In this document: one piece after another, positions 6,416 to 13,219 of the stretch
Layout: each line of letters starts with the position of its first letter
Position numbering within the stretch: position 1 is the stretch's first letter
Assembly (NCBI GenBank): GCA_900544625.1
Contig: UQVR01000016.1
Span: 1 to 24,970 of the forward strand
Direction of reading: 5' to 3'
Length of the DNA: 24,970 nucleotides
Source: an uncultured Mycoplasmatota bacterium
Lineage (GTDB): Bacteria; Bacillota_I; Bacilli_A; RF39; UBA660
Made by a program: the position numbers and the translations under genes
Notes under the pieces: model-generated
The model's input: only the letters and a program-made list of their open reading frames with translations
What the model was told of the DNA's origin: nothing
Databases searched by the model: none

Positions 6416-8161
6416 ATGACAGATGAAGAATTAAAAAATATTGAACAAACAACATCTTTACTTGTAGAAAATGGCTTTGTAATAAAAAATACAGATAGTT
6501 TTATTCGTGCTATAGATAATACAAATTTAGAAGATATAATTAATAAATTAAATGTATTATCCGCAAGTGCTAGTGAAGGGATAAACATAGGTGATTTTGT
6601 TAACAAAATTACTGAAAGATTAAACAGTATTGAAGGATTAACAAATAGTGATCCATATTTTAAAAGTAGTATGGGTGCTAATGATTTTCAAACATTAGTT
6701 GCTAGTATGAAAGATAAATTTGCTTTATCAAAAAATTGTACTAGAGCTTTAGAAATTTTGAATGAAAGAAGAGAAAATTTAAAGGACGTAAATAAACGAA
6801 TTATAGAACTAAAAGCAGATAATACTCTAGATGATGTAACTAGAACTAGTGAAACAATTAAATTATCTGTTGCTTTAAATCATGCTAAAAATGCTACAAA
6901 AGAAGCAGAAAAATTTTATGATGAACAAAAGAAATTATATGATGAATCATTAAAGACATTTGATGTAGTAGAATATAAAAATGAATTATTAAAATCAATT
7001 AATGCTTTAGATGATTCATTTAGAAAACTCTCAATGGAACCAACAACAATGGATAAAATGGCATCACTTATCCGTGATACAAGAGATGAAATAGTAGTAT
7101 TTGGTTTTGAAGCCCAAAAGAGTCAAAGAGAATTTGATGAGTTATGTAAAAAATTTGGTTTAGAAAAGACTAACCAAAAAATTGAAGTAAAAAAAGAAGA
7201 TAGAACTCCTGAAAAAGTAAATGAAACTAAAGATAATTCTACTTCACAAACTATAGAACCTGAAAAAACAAATGAAACAGTAAATATCACTACTGTTGAA
7301 GAATTAGCTAAAGAAATGAAATTGTTAAATTCTCATCTAGAAATATCTACAGATGAAAAAGGATTTATTGAAGGTATTATTTATGATGGCGAAAGTAAAC
7401 TTGTATTACCAAAAGGATTTAGTTATGATAAAGTACTTGGTATAAATAATAAAATTGATGATAAAACACCATATATTAGTTTACCAGTTAAAGTTAAAGA
7501 AAAAATTAAAACAGCTGATGAACCTTCTAAACCAGAAGAACTTGTTGAACCAACAAAATCTAGTAAAGAAACTAGAAAAGTAGAACCTGGTAAAAAATAT
7601 AAAGTTAAAAAAATTCGTCGTGCTGTTGTGGCACCATATGTTAAATCAGTCTTAGGCTTTACAGGACTAGGTGTAGTTTTAGGAATTGCCGCTGGTGTAG
7701 GTGTATCACCATTAATTCCAATCGCAGCAGTGGGAGCTGGTATCGGAGCAATTGGCCAAAAGATATATAATAAAATGGCAGCAAATGGAATGGTTGATAA
7801 AGAAAATCAAGATAAAAGAGAAAATGATCCTAATTTTGAAGAAGATGTTTGGGGTTTAGCAGCTATTGATGCTTTAATAACAAAGGGAAAAAATTTATTT
7901 AAAAATTTAAAACAAGCAAAAGAAAGAAAAAAAGAGAGACAACAAATAGAACAACCAGTTGAAACGCCTGTTGAACCTGAACCAGTAGCTAACGAACAAA
8001 AGGAAGAAACATTAGATACTCCGAGTGAAAGTCAAAATTTCGAAGAAGTATTCAATCAAAGAATAAATGAAATATTTGGAGAACCTGAACAAGCACCGGT
8101 ATTACCTAATATAAGTGGTGAAGTATATCCACTTGAACAAGAAAGCAAGGGAGGAAGATAA
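6416..8161 (+). CDS. Hypothetical protein, 581 aa, with coiled coil and glycine-rich hydrophobic hairpin
   Basis: No known family recognised. Order of parts: residues 1-105 helical and acidic; 105-250 long charged helices with coiled-coil character; 250-290 Glu/Lys/Thr/Asn-rich linker; 290-365 a small beta-type domain (VLPKGFSYDKV); 365-405 a Pro/Lys linker ending in a basic patch KKYKVKKIRR; 411-447 a hydrophobic, glycine- and alanine-rich stretch with one Pro break (SPLIP), which could form a membrane hairpin or glycine-zipper; 470-581 a charged, Pro/Glu-rich tail. There is no signal peptide, so a peripheral or hairpin-inserted cytosolic protein is most likely. AAGGGA lies 9 bases before ATG. 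The final codons GGA-GGA-AGA serve as the ribosome site for the small gene that follows one base later. Confidence 0.7.
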   Translation: MTDEELKNIEQTTSLLVENGFVIKNTDSFIRAIDNTNLEDIINKLNVLSASASEGINIGDFVNKITERLNSIEGLTNSDPYFKSSMGANDFQTLVASMKDKFALSKNCTRALEILNERRENLKDVNKRIIELKADNTLDDVTRTSETIKLSVALNHAKNATKEAEKFYDEQKKLYDESLKTFDVVEYKNELLKSINALDDSFRKLSMEPTTMDKMASLIRDTRDEIVVFGFEAQKSQREFDELCKKFGLEKTNQKIEVKKEDRTPEKVNETKDNSTSQTIEPEKTNETVNITTVEELAKEMKLLNSHLEISTDEKGFIEGIIYDGESKLVLPKGFSYDKVLGINNKIDDKTPYISLPVKVKEKIKTADEPSKPEELVEPTKSSKETRKVEPGKKYKVKKIRRAVVAPYVKSVLGFTGLGVVLGIAAGVGVSPLIPIAAVGAGIGAIGQKIYNKMAANGMVDKENQDKRENDPNFEEDVWGLAAIDALITKGKNLFKNLKQAKERKKERQQIEQPVETPVEPEPVANEQKEETLDTPSESQNFEEVFNQRINEIFGEPEQAPVLPNISGEVYPLEQESKGGR

Positions 8162-8162
8162 T

Positions 8163-8432
8163 ATGACAGTTGATAGTGTGATAACTCTTGATAATGATGT
8201 AAATTGCTTATTACTTGAAAAAGTCAATTTTGAAACAGATAACTACTTTTTATCAGTAGTTCTTAATGAAGACGAAGAACCAAGTGATGAATATGTAATT
8301 TTTAAAGAAATAATTGAAAATAACGAAAACTATGTTGAAGCTGTTGCAGATCCAAATCTTCAAGCTAGACTTGTTGAGCTATTTACAAAAGAAGTTGGAA
8401 AACTAGTAGATAGTATTCCTGAAGAATTTTAG
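8163..8432 (+). CDS. DUF1292-like small acidic protein
   Basis: An 89-aa acidic cytosolic protein. The pattern starts with an ITLDND strand, has aromatic NYF then VVLNEDEE, an acidic VEAV segment and a final helix LVELFTKEVGKLV, which matches the layout of the DUF1292 (YrzB-like) family of Bacillota, whose function is unknown. I chose ATG 8163 because GGAGGAA lies 6 bases upstream inside the previous gene; the in-frame upstream extension has no ribosome site and overlaps the 581-aa gene. Co-transcribed with that gene, so a partner role is plausible. A second protein of this type occurs at 16537-16773, also beside a large unknown protein. Confidence 0.7.
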   Translation: MTVDSVITLDNDVNCLLLEKVNFETDNYFLSVVLNEDEEPSDEYVIFKEIIENNENYVEAVADPNLQARLVELFTKEVGKLVDSIPEEF

Positions 8433-8444
8433 TCATAATTCAAA

Positions 8445-8470
8445 AGAAACTTAAAAAAGTTTCTTTTTTT
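8445..8470 (+). terminator. Terminator after the DUF1292-like gene
   Basis: AGAAACTT (8445-8452) pairs with AAGTTTCT (8457-8464) around AAAA, followed by a run of T to 8470. Confidence 0.8.
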
Positions 8471-8486
8471 CTGCATAAATTTATAG

Positions 8487-8492
8487 TATAAT
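8487..8492 (+). promoter_or_regulatory. -10 element ahead of the nfeD-SPFH pair
   Basis: Perfect TATAAT 20 bases before the ATG at 8513. The region that would carry a -35 is the T-run of the preceding terminator, so no good -35 is seen. Confidence 0.4.
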
Positions 8493-8512
8493 ATAAATGA
8501 AAGGAAGTTTTT

Positions 8513-8938
8513 ATGAATTGGATTTTTTGGCTAGTTTTAGTAATTGTTTTAAGTTTTGTTGAAATAGCAACAGTTAGTTTAGTTTCTATTTGGTTTGTAG
8601 CAAGTGGTATAGTAGCGATGATTTTATCATTTTTTATCGAAGATACTGCTATAATTACAACAATATTTATTTTATTAGGAATATTTTTATTAGTTATATC
8701 AAGACCAATAGTAAATAAATTAAGAAGTAAAGATAATGAAAAAACAAACTTAGATCGCATCATTGGTGAGACTGCCATTGTTACTGAAGACATTAAAAAA
8801 AACGTCGTAGGTGAAGTAAAAGTAGATGGCAAAAGATGGAGCGCTGTATCTAAAGAAAAATGTTTAAAAGGTGATACAGTAAAAGTTTTAAAAATTGATG
8901 GCGTTAAGCTAATAGTGGAAAAGGAGAGTGAAAAATAA
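8513..8938 (+). CDS. NfeD-like C-terminal OB-fold membrane protein
   Basis: A 141-aa protein of the short NfeD class (no serine protease domain). Three hydrophobic segments at about 4-22, 25-42 and 46-65 are followed by a basic loop (KLRSKD) and a soluble OB-like domain at about 80-141 with the family pattern IIGETAIV, VDGKRWSAVS, KGDTVKVL and VDGVKLIVE-type strand. Family knowledge: NfeD proteins pair with SPFH/stomatin-type proteins and help organise or regulate membrane microdomains. That pairing is present: the next gene starts at ATG 8938, overlapping the stop by one base (TAATG). Confidence 0.88.
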   Translation: MNWIFWLVLVIVLSFVEIATVSLVSIWFVASGIVAMILSFFIEDTAIITTIFILLGIFLLVISRPIVNKLRSKDNEKTNLDRIIGETAIVTEDIKKNVVGEVKVDGKRWSAVSKEKCLKGDTVKVLKIDGVKLIVEKESEK

Positions 8939-9834
8939 TGCCACAAATATTGATAGCTATTTTAGTTATAATAATAATCATCATTATACCTAATATTAAG
9001 ATTGTACCTCAATCAAAGTGTTATGTAATTGAAAGACTTGGGTCATATCATACAACATGGCAACATGGACCACATTTTAAAATACCTTTTATAGATGCAA
9101 TATCAAATAAGGTAACATTAAAAGAAATTGTTAAAGATTTTGCACCTCAACCAGTGATAACCAAAGATAATGTTACAATGCAAATAGATACTGTTGTTTA
9201 TTTTCAAATAACAGATGCAAAACTTTATACTTATGGAGTAGATTATCCAGTAAGTGCTATTGAATCTCTTACTGCAACAACACTAAGAAATATTATCGGA
9301 GAATTAGAACTTGATCAAACTCTTACAAGTAGAGATATTATCAATACTAAAATGAGAGCTATATTAGATGAAGCAACAGATCCATGGGGAATTAAAGTAA
9401 ATAGAGTGGAAGTAAAAAACATTTTACCACCTAGAGATATTCAAGAAGCAATGGAAAAACAAATGCGTGCAGAACGTGAAAGAAGAGAAAAAATACTTCA
9501 AGCTGAAGGAGAAAAGAAATCAAGTATTTTAATAGCTGAAGGTGAAAAAGAAAGTGCTATCCTAAGAGCAGAAGCACAAATGATGAGTGAAATAAAAGTT
9601 GCTGAAGGTAAAGCAGAAGCGATGATTAAAATAAAAGAAGCAGAAGCTAAAGGAATTGAACTTTTAAAAGAAGCTGGAGCTGATGAATCAGTGATTCGTT
9701 TAAAATCATATGAAGCTTTAGAAAATATTGCTAATGGTAAATCAACTAAAATTATAGTTCCTGCAGATTTACAAGGCGTTGCAACATTTGGAACAACTTT
9801 AAAAGAAGTAATAAAAGAAGATAAAAAGAAGTAA
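8938..9834 (+). CDS. qmcA: SPFH/Band 7 (stomatin/QmcA-type) membrane protein
   Basis: A 298-aa protein with one N-terminal membrane segment at about 4-20 (isoleucine run), an SPFH/Band 7 domain from about 21 to 190 (VPQSKCYVIERLG, then PQPVITKDNVTMQIDTVVYF, then TTLRNIIGELELDQTLTSRD, then WGIKVNRVEVKNILPP), and a long Glu/Ala/Lys coiled coil at about 165-245 with repeated AEGEK/AEA units. This is the standard order for stomatin and QmcA. Such proteins oligomerise into membrane rings and bind NfeD partners or membrane proteases. The gene overlaps nfeD by one base and ends in a terminator. The symbol follows the E. coli qmcA-ybbK pair and is a family name rather than proof of orthology. Confidence 0.9.
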   Translation: MPQILIAILVIIIIIIIPNIKIVPQSKCYVIERLGSYHTTWQHGPHFKIPFIDAISNKVTLKEIVKDFAPQPVITKDNVTMQIDTVVYFQITDAKLYTYGVDYPVSAIESLTATTLRNIIGELELDQTLTSRDIINTKMRAILDEATDPWGIKVNRVEVKNILPPRDIQEAMEKQMRAERERREKILQAEGEKKSSILIAEGEKESAILRAEAQMMSEIKVAEGKAEAMIKIKEAEAKGIELLKEAGADESVIRLKSYEALENIANGKSTKIIVPADLQGVATFGTTLKEVIKEDKKK

Positions 9835-9835
9835 A

Positions 9836-9862
9836 AGTAATATGCAAACCATATTGCTTTTT
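9836..9862 (+). terminator. Terminator of the nfeD-SPFH operon
   Basis: AGTAATATG (9836-9844) pairs with CATATTGCT (9850-9858), one T-G pair, loop CAAAC, followed by TTTTTT. Confidence 0.8.
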
Positions 9863-9878
9863 TATATATTAGGAAAGT

Positions 9879-9884
9879 TATACT
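9879..9884 (+). promoter_or_regulatory. -10 element of the structured RNA
   Basis: TATACT, with TTGCTT 19 bases upstream at 9854-9859 inside the preceding terminator. Predicted transcription start about 9891, exactly where the RNA's end-closing stem begins. Confidence 0.35.
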
Positions 9885-9890
9885 TTCTCT

Positions 9891-10073
9891 GCAAATAAAA
9901 GTCTTGATATATGGCTAAGCAAATGTTTTGATTAGATTATGGATATAAGCAGGGGCGATCGTCCGAAATTGGTCTGTGGAGAAACCCAAGGTTTCAATGA
10001 AGCAGAAAAGCGTTATTGTGAAGGTAACACAGTTATTTGAATTTCGTTAGAAATTTAAGTTTTGTGCGTTTGT
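9891..10073 (+). ncRNA. Candidate structured RNA of unknown class, about 180 nt
   Basis: This interval has no ORF, is clearly more GC-rich than flanking DNA (9951-10032) and folds. Stems I can draw: ends close through GCAAA 9891-9895 with TTTGT 10069-10073, AAAA 9897-9900 with TTTT 10060-10063, CTT 9903-9905 with AAG 10057-10059; GGGC 9953-9956 with GTCC 9961-9964; CGAAATT 9964-9970 with AATTTCG 10040-10046; CTGTG 9974-9978 with CACAG 10028-10032; GAAACC 9981-9986 with GGTTTC 9990-9995. AATTTC 10040-10045 can instead pair with GAAATT 10050-10055, which would break the CGAAATT stem, so two states are possible. It has a terminator before it, a -10 at its 5' end, and a separate promoter for the next gene, which favours a stand-alone RNA over a leader. 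Candidate classes to test are raiA-motif RNA and 6S RNA; a riboswitch is less likely. I do not recognise conserved cores of T-box, TPP, SAM, lysine, purine or c-di-GMP types, tmRNA, RNase P or SRP RNA. Confidence 0.55.
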
Positions 10074-10076
10074 ATA

Positions 10077-10105
10077 TTTACATTATAAAAATAATATAGT
10101 AAAAT
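10077..10105 (+). promoter_or_regulatory. Probable promoter of the 10153 gene
   Basis: TTTACA at 10077-10082 and TAAAAT at 10100-10105, spacing 17. It lies just beyond the 3' end of the structured RNA and gives a 5' leader of about 40 bases. Confidence 0.4.
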
Positions 10106-10152
10106 TAAATAGTAGAGTAATTTAAATAAAGAATAAGAAAGATGGTTATTGC

Positions 10153-11493
10153 ATGAAACGAAAAATAATATATGTTTTATCATTTTTAATAATAGTTTTA
10201 ACAATTGTTTTGTGTTTACCTCCGAAAGATGAAGAAATTTTAGAAAATACGAGACAAATAAAAAAACAAAATATATTAGCTATAATGGTGGAAACTGGTA
10301 AAAAGACTCAAGTTTATAAAGAATATACATCCGATTCATGGCCAACAGATGGTTACAAATTTAATAGTGAATTATCTGGTTGCAAAAACGGTGGAGAACT
10401 TTCTTGGGATTCTGATAAAAAAATAGTTAATTTAGTGGGTAATAGTGAAGATAAATGCTATGTTTATTTTGATGCGCTTAATTCCGATGTTATGATAAAT
10501 ATTAGTAATAATCCCATAACCTATGGTAAGTTAGGCAGTTTAACTTGTGATAATAGTACAACATTATATAACCAACAATATAATAGAATAGAAATTTCAG
10601 CAATGAGTAGTGACCATATAACATGCAGTTTAAATTATACTGATAGTACATCAAAAACTAACCTTGCAAAATATATTATTGGACTTTCTGGAACAACACA
10701 AGGAACAGGCCAAGTAGTAAATGAAAAAGGATATAGATATGAGGGTAAAAACCCAAATAACTATGTATGGTTCAATAATGAATATTGGCGTATAATTGGG
10801 GTATTTGATAATACTTCACATGGCCAAAGTGGTAAAAATTTAGTTAAAATTATTAGAGAAGAATTGTTATCTGGTTTAGCTTTTGATAAAAACAATAGTA
10901 GCAACTGGACAACATCATCACTAAGAAGTTTATTAAATGAAAATTATTATAATGCAACAAACGGAACTGAGTCTGGATATTGCTATAATTATTCAAATGT
11001 AATAACTAATAATTGTAATTATACTAAAATAGGAATTCAAGATAAATATAGAAAAATGATAGCAAATGTAACATGGTATCTAGGTGGACACACAACATAT
11101 AATGTTACTACCGATGCTTTATATGGATATGAAAGAGGAAGTAATGTAGTTTCACCGGCTCCTACAAGCACAACTGGTTATATTGGCTTAATGTACCCAA
11201 GTGATTATGGTTATTCAGCACTAGCTAGTAGTTGTGCAAGAACAACAAATGTAAGTTCTTATAGAAGCAATAACTGTTCAGGTAGCAGTTGGTTATATGG
11301 AAAAGGAATTGAGTGGACAATTACCCCTGGTGGAACAGCTAATTATGTCTATTACATAGATAATTATGGTTTTGTTGATCGTTATTATGCCATATATGGT
11401 AATGGAATTAGACCAGTAGTATATCTTGATTCAACAGTATATAAAGTTAGTGGTACTGGAAGTATCGATTCACCATACATAATTGGAATGTAA
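10153..11493 (+). CDS. Exported/anchored protein, 446 aa, first of two tandem paralogs
   Basis: Residues 1-5 are basic and 6-22 hydrophobic, a signal peptide or N-terminal anchor; the Cys at 21 is not in a proper lipobox. Residues about 45-108 form a small Cys-containing module (SGCKNGGELSWD to KCYVYFD), and residues about 118-160 a second one with Cys132 and Cys158. The main domain, about 171-446, carries NNYVWFNNEYWRIIGVF (203-218), WTTSSLRSLLN, paired cysteines 277/288 and 361/375, GYIGLMYPSDYGYSAL and a closing GIRPVVYLD. The even Cys pairs suggest disulfides outside the cell. The domain ending in 'GxRPVVYL' is reminiscent of formylglycine-enzyme/C-type-lectin-like folds (and DUF6273-type domains), an inference not a match. 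AAAGATGG lies about 8 bases before ATG. The next gene follows after 12 bases. Confidence 0.75.
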   Translation: MKRKIIYVLSFLIIVLTIVLCLPPKDEEILENTRQIKKQNILAIMVETGKKTQVYKEYTSDSWPTDGYKFNSELSGCKNGGELSWDSDKKIVNLVGNSEDKCYVYFDALNSDVMINISNNPITYGKLGSLTCDNSTTLYNQQYNRIEISAMSSDHITCSLNYTDSTSKTNLAKYIIGLSGTTQGTGQVVNEKGYRYEGKNPNNYVWFNNEYWRIIGVFDNTSHGQSGKNLVKIIREELLSGLAFDKNNSSNWTTSSLRSLLNENYYNATNGTESGYCYNYSNVITNNCNYTKIGIQDKYRKMIANVTWYLGGHTTYNVTTDALYGYERGSNVVSPAPTSTTGYIGLMYPSDYGYSALASSCARTTNVSSYRSNNCSGSSWLYGKGIEWTITPGGTANYVYYIDNYGFVDRYYAIYGNGIRPVVYLDSTVYKVSGTGSIDSPYIIGM

Positions 11494-11505
11494 TAGGAGG
11501 CTAAT

Positions 11506-12639
11506 ATGAACAAAAAGATTAAATTGATAAGCATTTGTATTATATTTTTATTATGTGTTATTGGCCATATTTATAATACAAATAATAATATAAGCTTGCA
11601 AGATAATAATGTAACTTATGCAATTTCTCTTGACGGAGAAAAAACTTCTTCATTTCCTGCCAGGGGTAGTTATAAAGTGCAAGTTGAATGCAATAATGCT
11701 GTAGGAAAATGGTTATATGACGAATGGAAATTATCAATAGAAGATATGCTGGGCACAAGTACTAGTTGTGATATTGATTTTACATCTATAACTACAAAAA
11801 TATTACTATCTGATTATGTAATTAGCCTAGTCGGTAAAAGCCAAGGAACTGGAAAAGTGATAAATGAAAATGGATATAGATATGAAGGAAAAAATCCAAA
11901 TAATTATATTTGGTTCAACAATGAATATTGGCGAATAATCGGGGTATTTGATAGTGCCACCCATGGACAAGCAGGAAAAAACTTGGTTAAAATTATAAGA
12001 GATAAACAAATAGGTTATCAAACTTGGGATAGTGCAGGCACAAATAATTGGAGTACTTCAAGTTTAAAAAGTCTTTTAAATGATTACTATTATAAAGCAA
12101 AAGATGGTACAAATAGTGGTAAATGTTATGGCTATTCAAATACGGTTACATCAAATTGTAATTACACAAAAAATGGGATTCAATCATATTACAGAAATCT
12201 TATACAAAGTGTGACATGGCATTTAGGTGGTTACAATTCCATAGCAGTCACAGCAAATAATTTCTATACATATGAAAGAGGAACTACTGTTAACGGTTCT
12301 AATCCAACAACTACAACAGGATATATAGGACTAATGTATCCGAGTGATTTTGGCTACACAGCCTTAGAAAGCAACTGTGCTAGAACGACTTTACTAAGTG
12401 AATATATTACTGTTGCATGTGCTGGTGCCAGTTGGTTATCTGGTAGAAGTTTTGACTTAACATTAACGCAATACACAACAAATGCAACACAAACCATATC
12501 TATAAGCAGAGAAGGAAAAATAGCTGCTAGAGATGCTATAGGTAATTTTGGAGTTAGTCCAGTATTATATTTGAACTCAAGTGTTTATCTTGTAGATGGA
12601 AATGGATCTTTAGATAATCCTTATATTATTGCAAGTTAG
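11506..12639 (+). CDS. Exported/anchored protein, 377 aa, second tandem paralog
   Basis: Basic start and a hydrophobic segment at about 5-21 predict export. Residues about 36-95 form a module with Cys62 and Cys88 (SFPARGSYKVQVECNNAVG, then CDIDF); residues about 103-377 are the same main domain as in the upstream gene: NNYIWFNNEYWRIIGVF (133-148), WSTSSLKSLLN, Cys207/218, Cys291/305, GYIGLMYPSDFGYTAL and SPVLYL at 351-356. The first half of the domain is nearly identical in protein but differs at many silent sites from its neighbour, so the duplication is not recent and the core is under purifying selection. The stretch before the last strand (about 312-350) is unlike the paralog. TAGGAGG lies 6 bases before ATG. 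Two hairpins follow the stop. Confidence 0.75.
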   Translation: MNKKIKLISICIIFLLCVIGHIYNTNNNISLQDNNVTYAISLDGEKTSSFPARGSYKVQVECNNAVGKWLYDEWKLSIEDMLGTSTSCDIDFTSITTKILLSDYVISLVGKSQGTGKVINENGYRYEGKNPNNYIWFNNEYWRIIGVFDSATHGQAGKNLVKIIRDKQIGYQTWDSAGTNNWSTSSLKSLLNDYYYKAKDGTNSGKCYGYSNTVTSNCNYTKNGIQSYYRNLIQSVTWHLGGYNSIAVTANNFYTYERGTTVNGSNPTTTTGYIGLMYPSDFGYTALESNCARTTLLSEYITVACAGASWLSGRSFDLTLTQYTTNATQTISISREGKIAARDAIGNFGVSPVLYLNSSVYLVDGNGSLDNPYIIAS

Positions 12640-12640
12640 T

Positions 12641-12659
12641 TTTACACTAAAAGTGTAAA
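12641..12659. other. Hairpin without T-run after the paralog pair
   Basis: TTTACAC and GTGTAAA form a perfect 7-bp stem with a TAAAA loop directly after the stop codon. It lacks a T-run, so it may be an mRNA 3' stabilising hairpin or a protein-binding inverted repeat. Confidence 0.4.
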
Positions 12660-12686
12660 TAATTGTAAATCAACAAAAATAAATTT

Positions 12687-12717
12687 AAAAAGTAGATATT
12701 TAATATTTACTTTTTTT
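12687..12717 (+). terminator. Terminator after the paralog pair
   Basis: AAAAAGTA (12687-12694) pairs with TACTTTTT (12708-12715) with an AT-only inner part, and the T-run continues to 12717. Confidence 0.6.
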
Positions 12718-12731
12718 GTGTCTTTTGATAG

Positions 12732-12737
12732 TATATA
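12732..12737 (+). promoter_or_regulatory. -10 element of the mraZ operon
   Basis: TATATA inside GTATATATAT, about 10 bases ahead of the first MraZ repeat. No clear -35 is seen at the standard distance; the exact hexamer is uncertain because the tract is repetitive. Confidence 0.35.
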
Positions 12738-12746
12738 TATAGGACA

Positions 12747-12771
12747 GTGGTAAACTGTGGGAGAAAGTGGG
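12747..12771 (+). promoter_or_regulatory. MraZ operator: three GTGG repeats at 10-bp period
   Basis: GTGGT at 12747, GTGGG at 12757 and GTGGG at 12767 are spaced exactly 10 bases. This is the direct-repeat architecture known for MraZ boxes, which the MraZ ring contacts on one face of the helix to repress its own operon. The third repeat also supplies the G-rich ribosome site for the mraZ ATG at 12779. Confidence 0.85.
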
Positions 12772-12778
12772 GGATAGT

Positions 12779-13219
12779 ATGTTACTGGGTGAATATCATC
12801 ATAATATCGATGATAAAGGTCGACTAGTTATTCCAACTAAGCTTCGAGAAGACCTGGGCGAAGATTTTATTCTAACTCGTGGTATTGAAAAATGTTTATA
12901 TGTTTACTCGAAAGAAGAATGGACCAAATTAGTAGACAAATTAGATACTCTACCTTTCACTAAAAAAGTCACTCGAACATTCACACGATTCTTCTATTCG
13001 GGGGCTACTGCCTGCGAGTTCGACAAAAGTGGTCGAATAAGTATTACCTCCCCGTTGGTTAGTTACGCCGGTTTAGCAAAAGAATGTATTATAATCGGCG
13101 TTAATGACCATTTAGAAATTTGGGATAGTAAAGCATTCGAAGATTTCATGAGTGATAATAGTGATATAATTGAAGATATCGCAGAAAATTTATTTGATGG
13201 TGATAAAAATGCATTATAG
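12779..13219 (+). CDS. mraZ: Transcriptional regulator MraZ
   Basis: A 146-aa DNA-binding protein with two SpoVT/AbrB-type halves; signature DDKGRLVIP at residues 11-19 and the second copy DKSGRISI at 82-89. MraZ forms rings and represses the division/cell-wall operon it begins. I chose ATG 12779, giving the family start MLLGEYHH; a GTG four codons upstream lies inside the operator. All six arginines are encoded by CGA or CGT, while rsmH and most neighbours use AGA, so the codon choice is distinct. The stop overlaps the rsmH start by 11 bases. Confidence 0.95.
   Translation: MLLGEYHHNIDDKGRLVIPTKLREDLGEDFILTRGIEKCLYVYSKEEWTKLVDKLDTLPFTKKVTRTFTRFFYSGATACEFDKSGRISITSPLVSYAGLAKECIIIGVNDHLEIWDSKAFEDFMSDNSDIIEDIAENLFDGDKNAL

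Noticed and set aside
9951..10000. tRNA-like look, with GGTTTCAATGA resembling a T-arm
   Set aside because: No acceptor stem of seven pairs, no anticodon arm and no CCA-side partner can be drawn.
10137..10152. The structured RNA as a riboswitch leader of the 10153 gene
   Set aside because: Not excluded, but a separate TTTACA-17-TAAAAT promoter lies between them and no known aptamer core is seen, so a stand-alone RNA is favoured.
12641..12659. Hairpin TTTACAC/GTGTAAA as the main terminator
   Set aside because: No T-run follows it; the hairpin at 12687-12717 has one.
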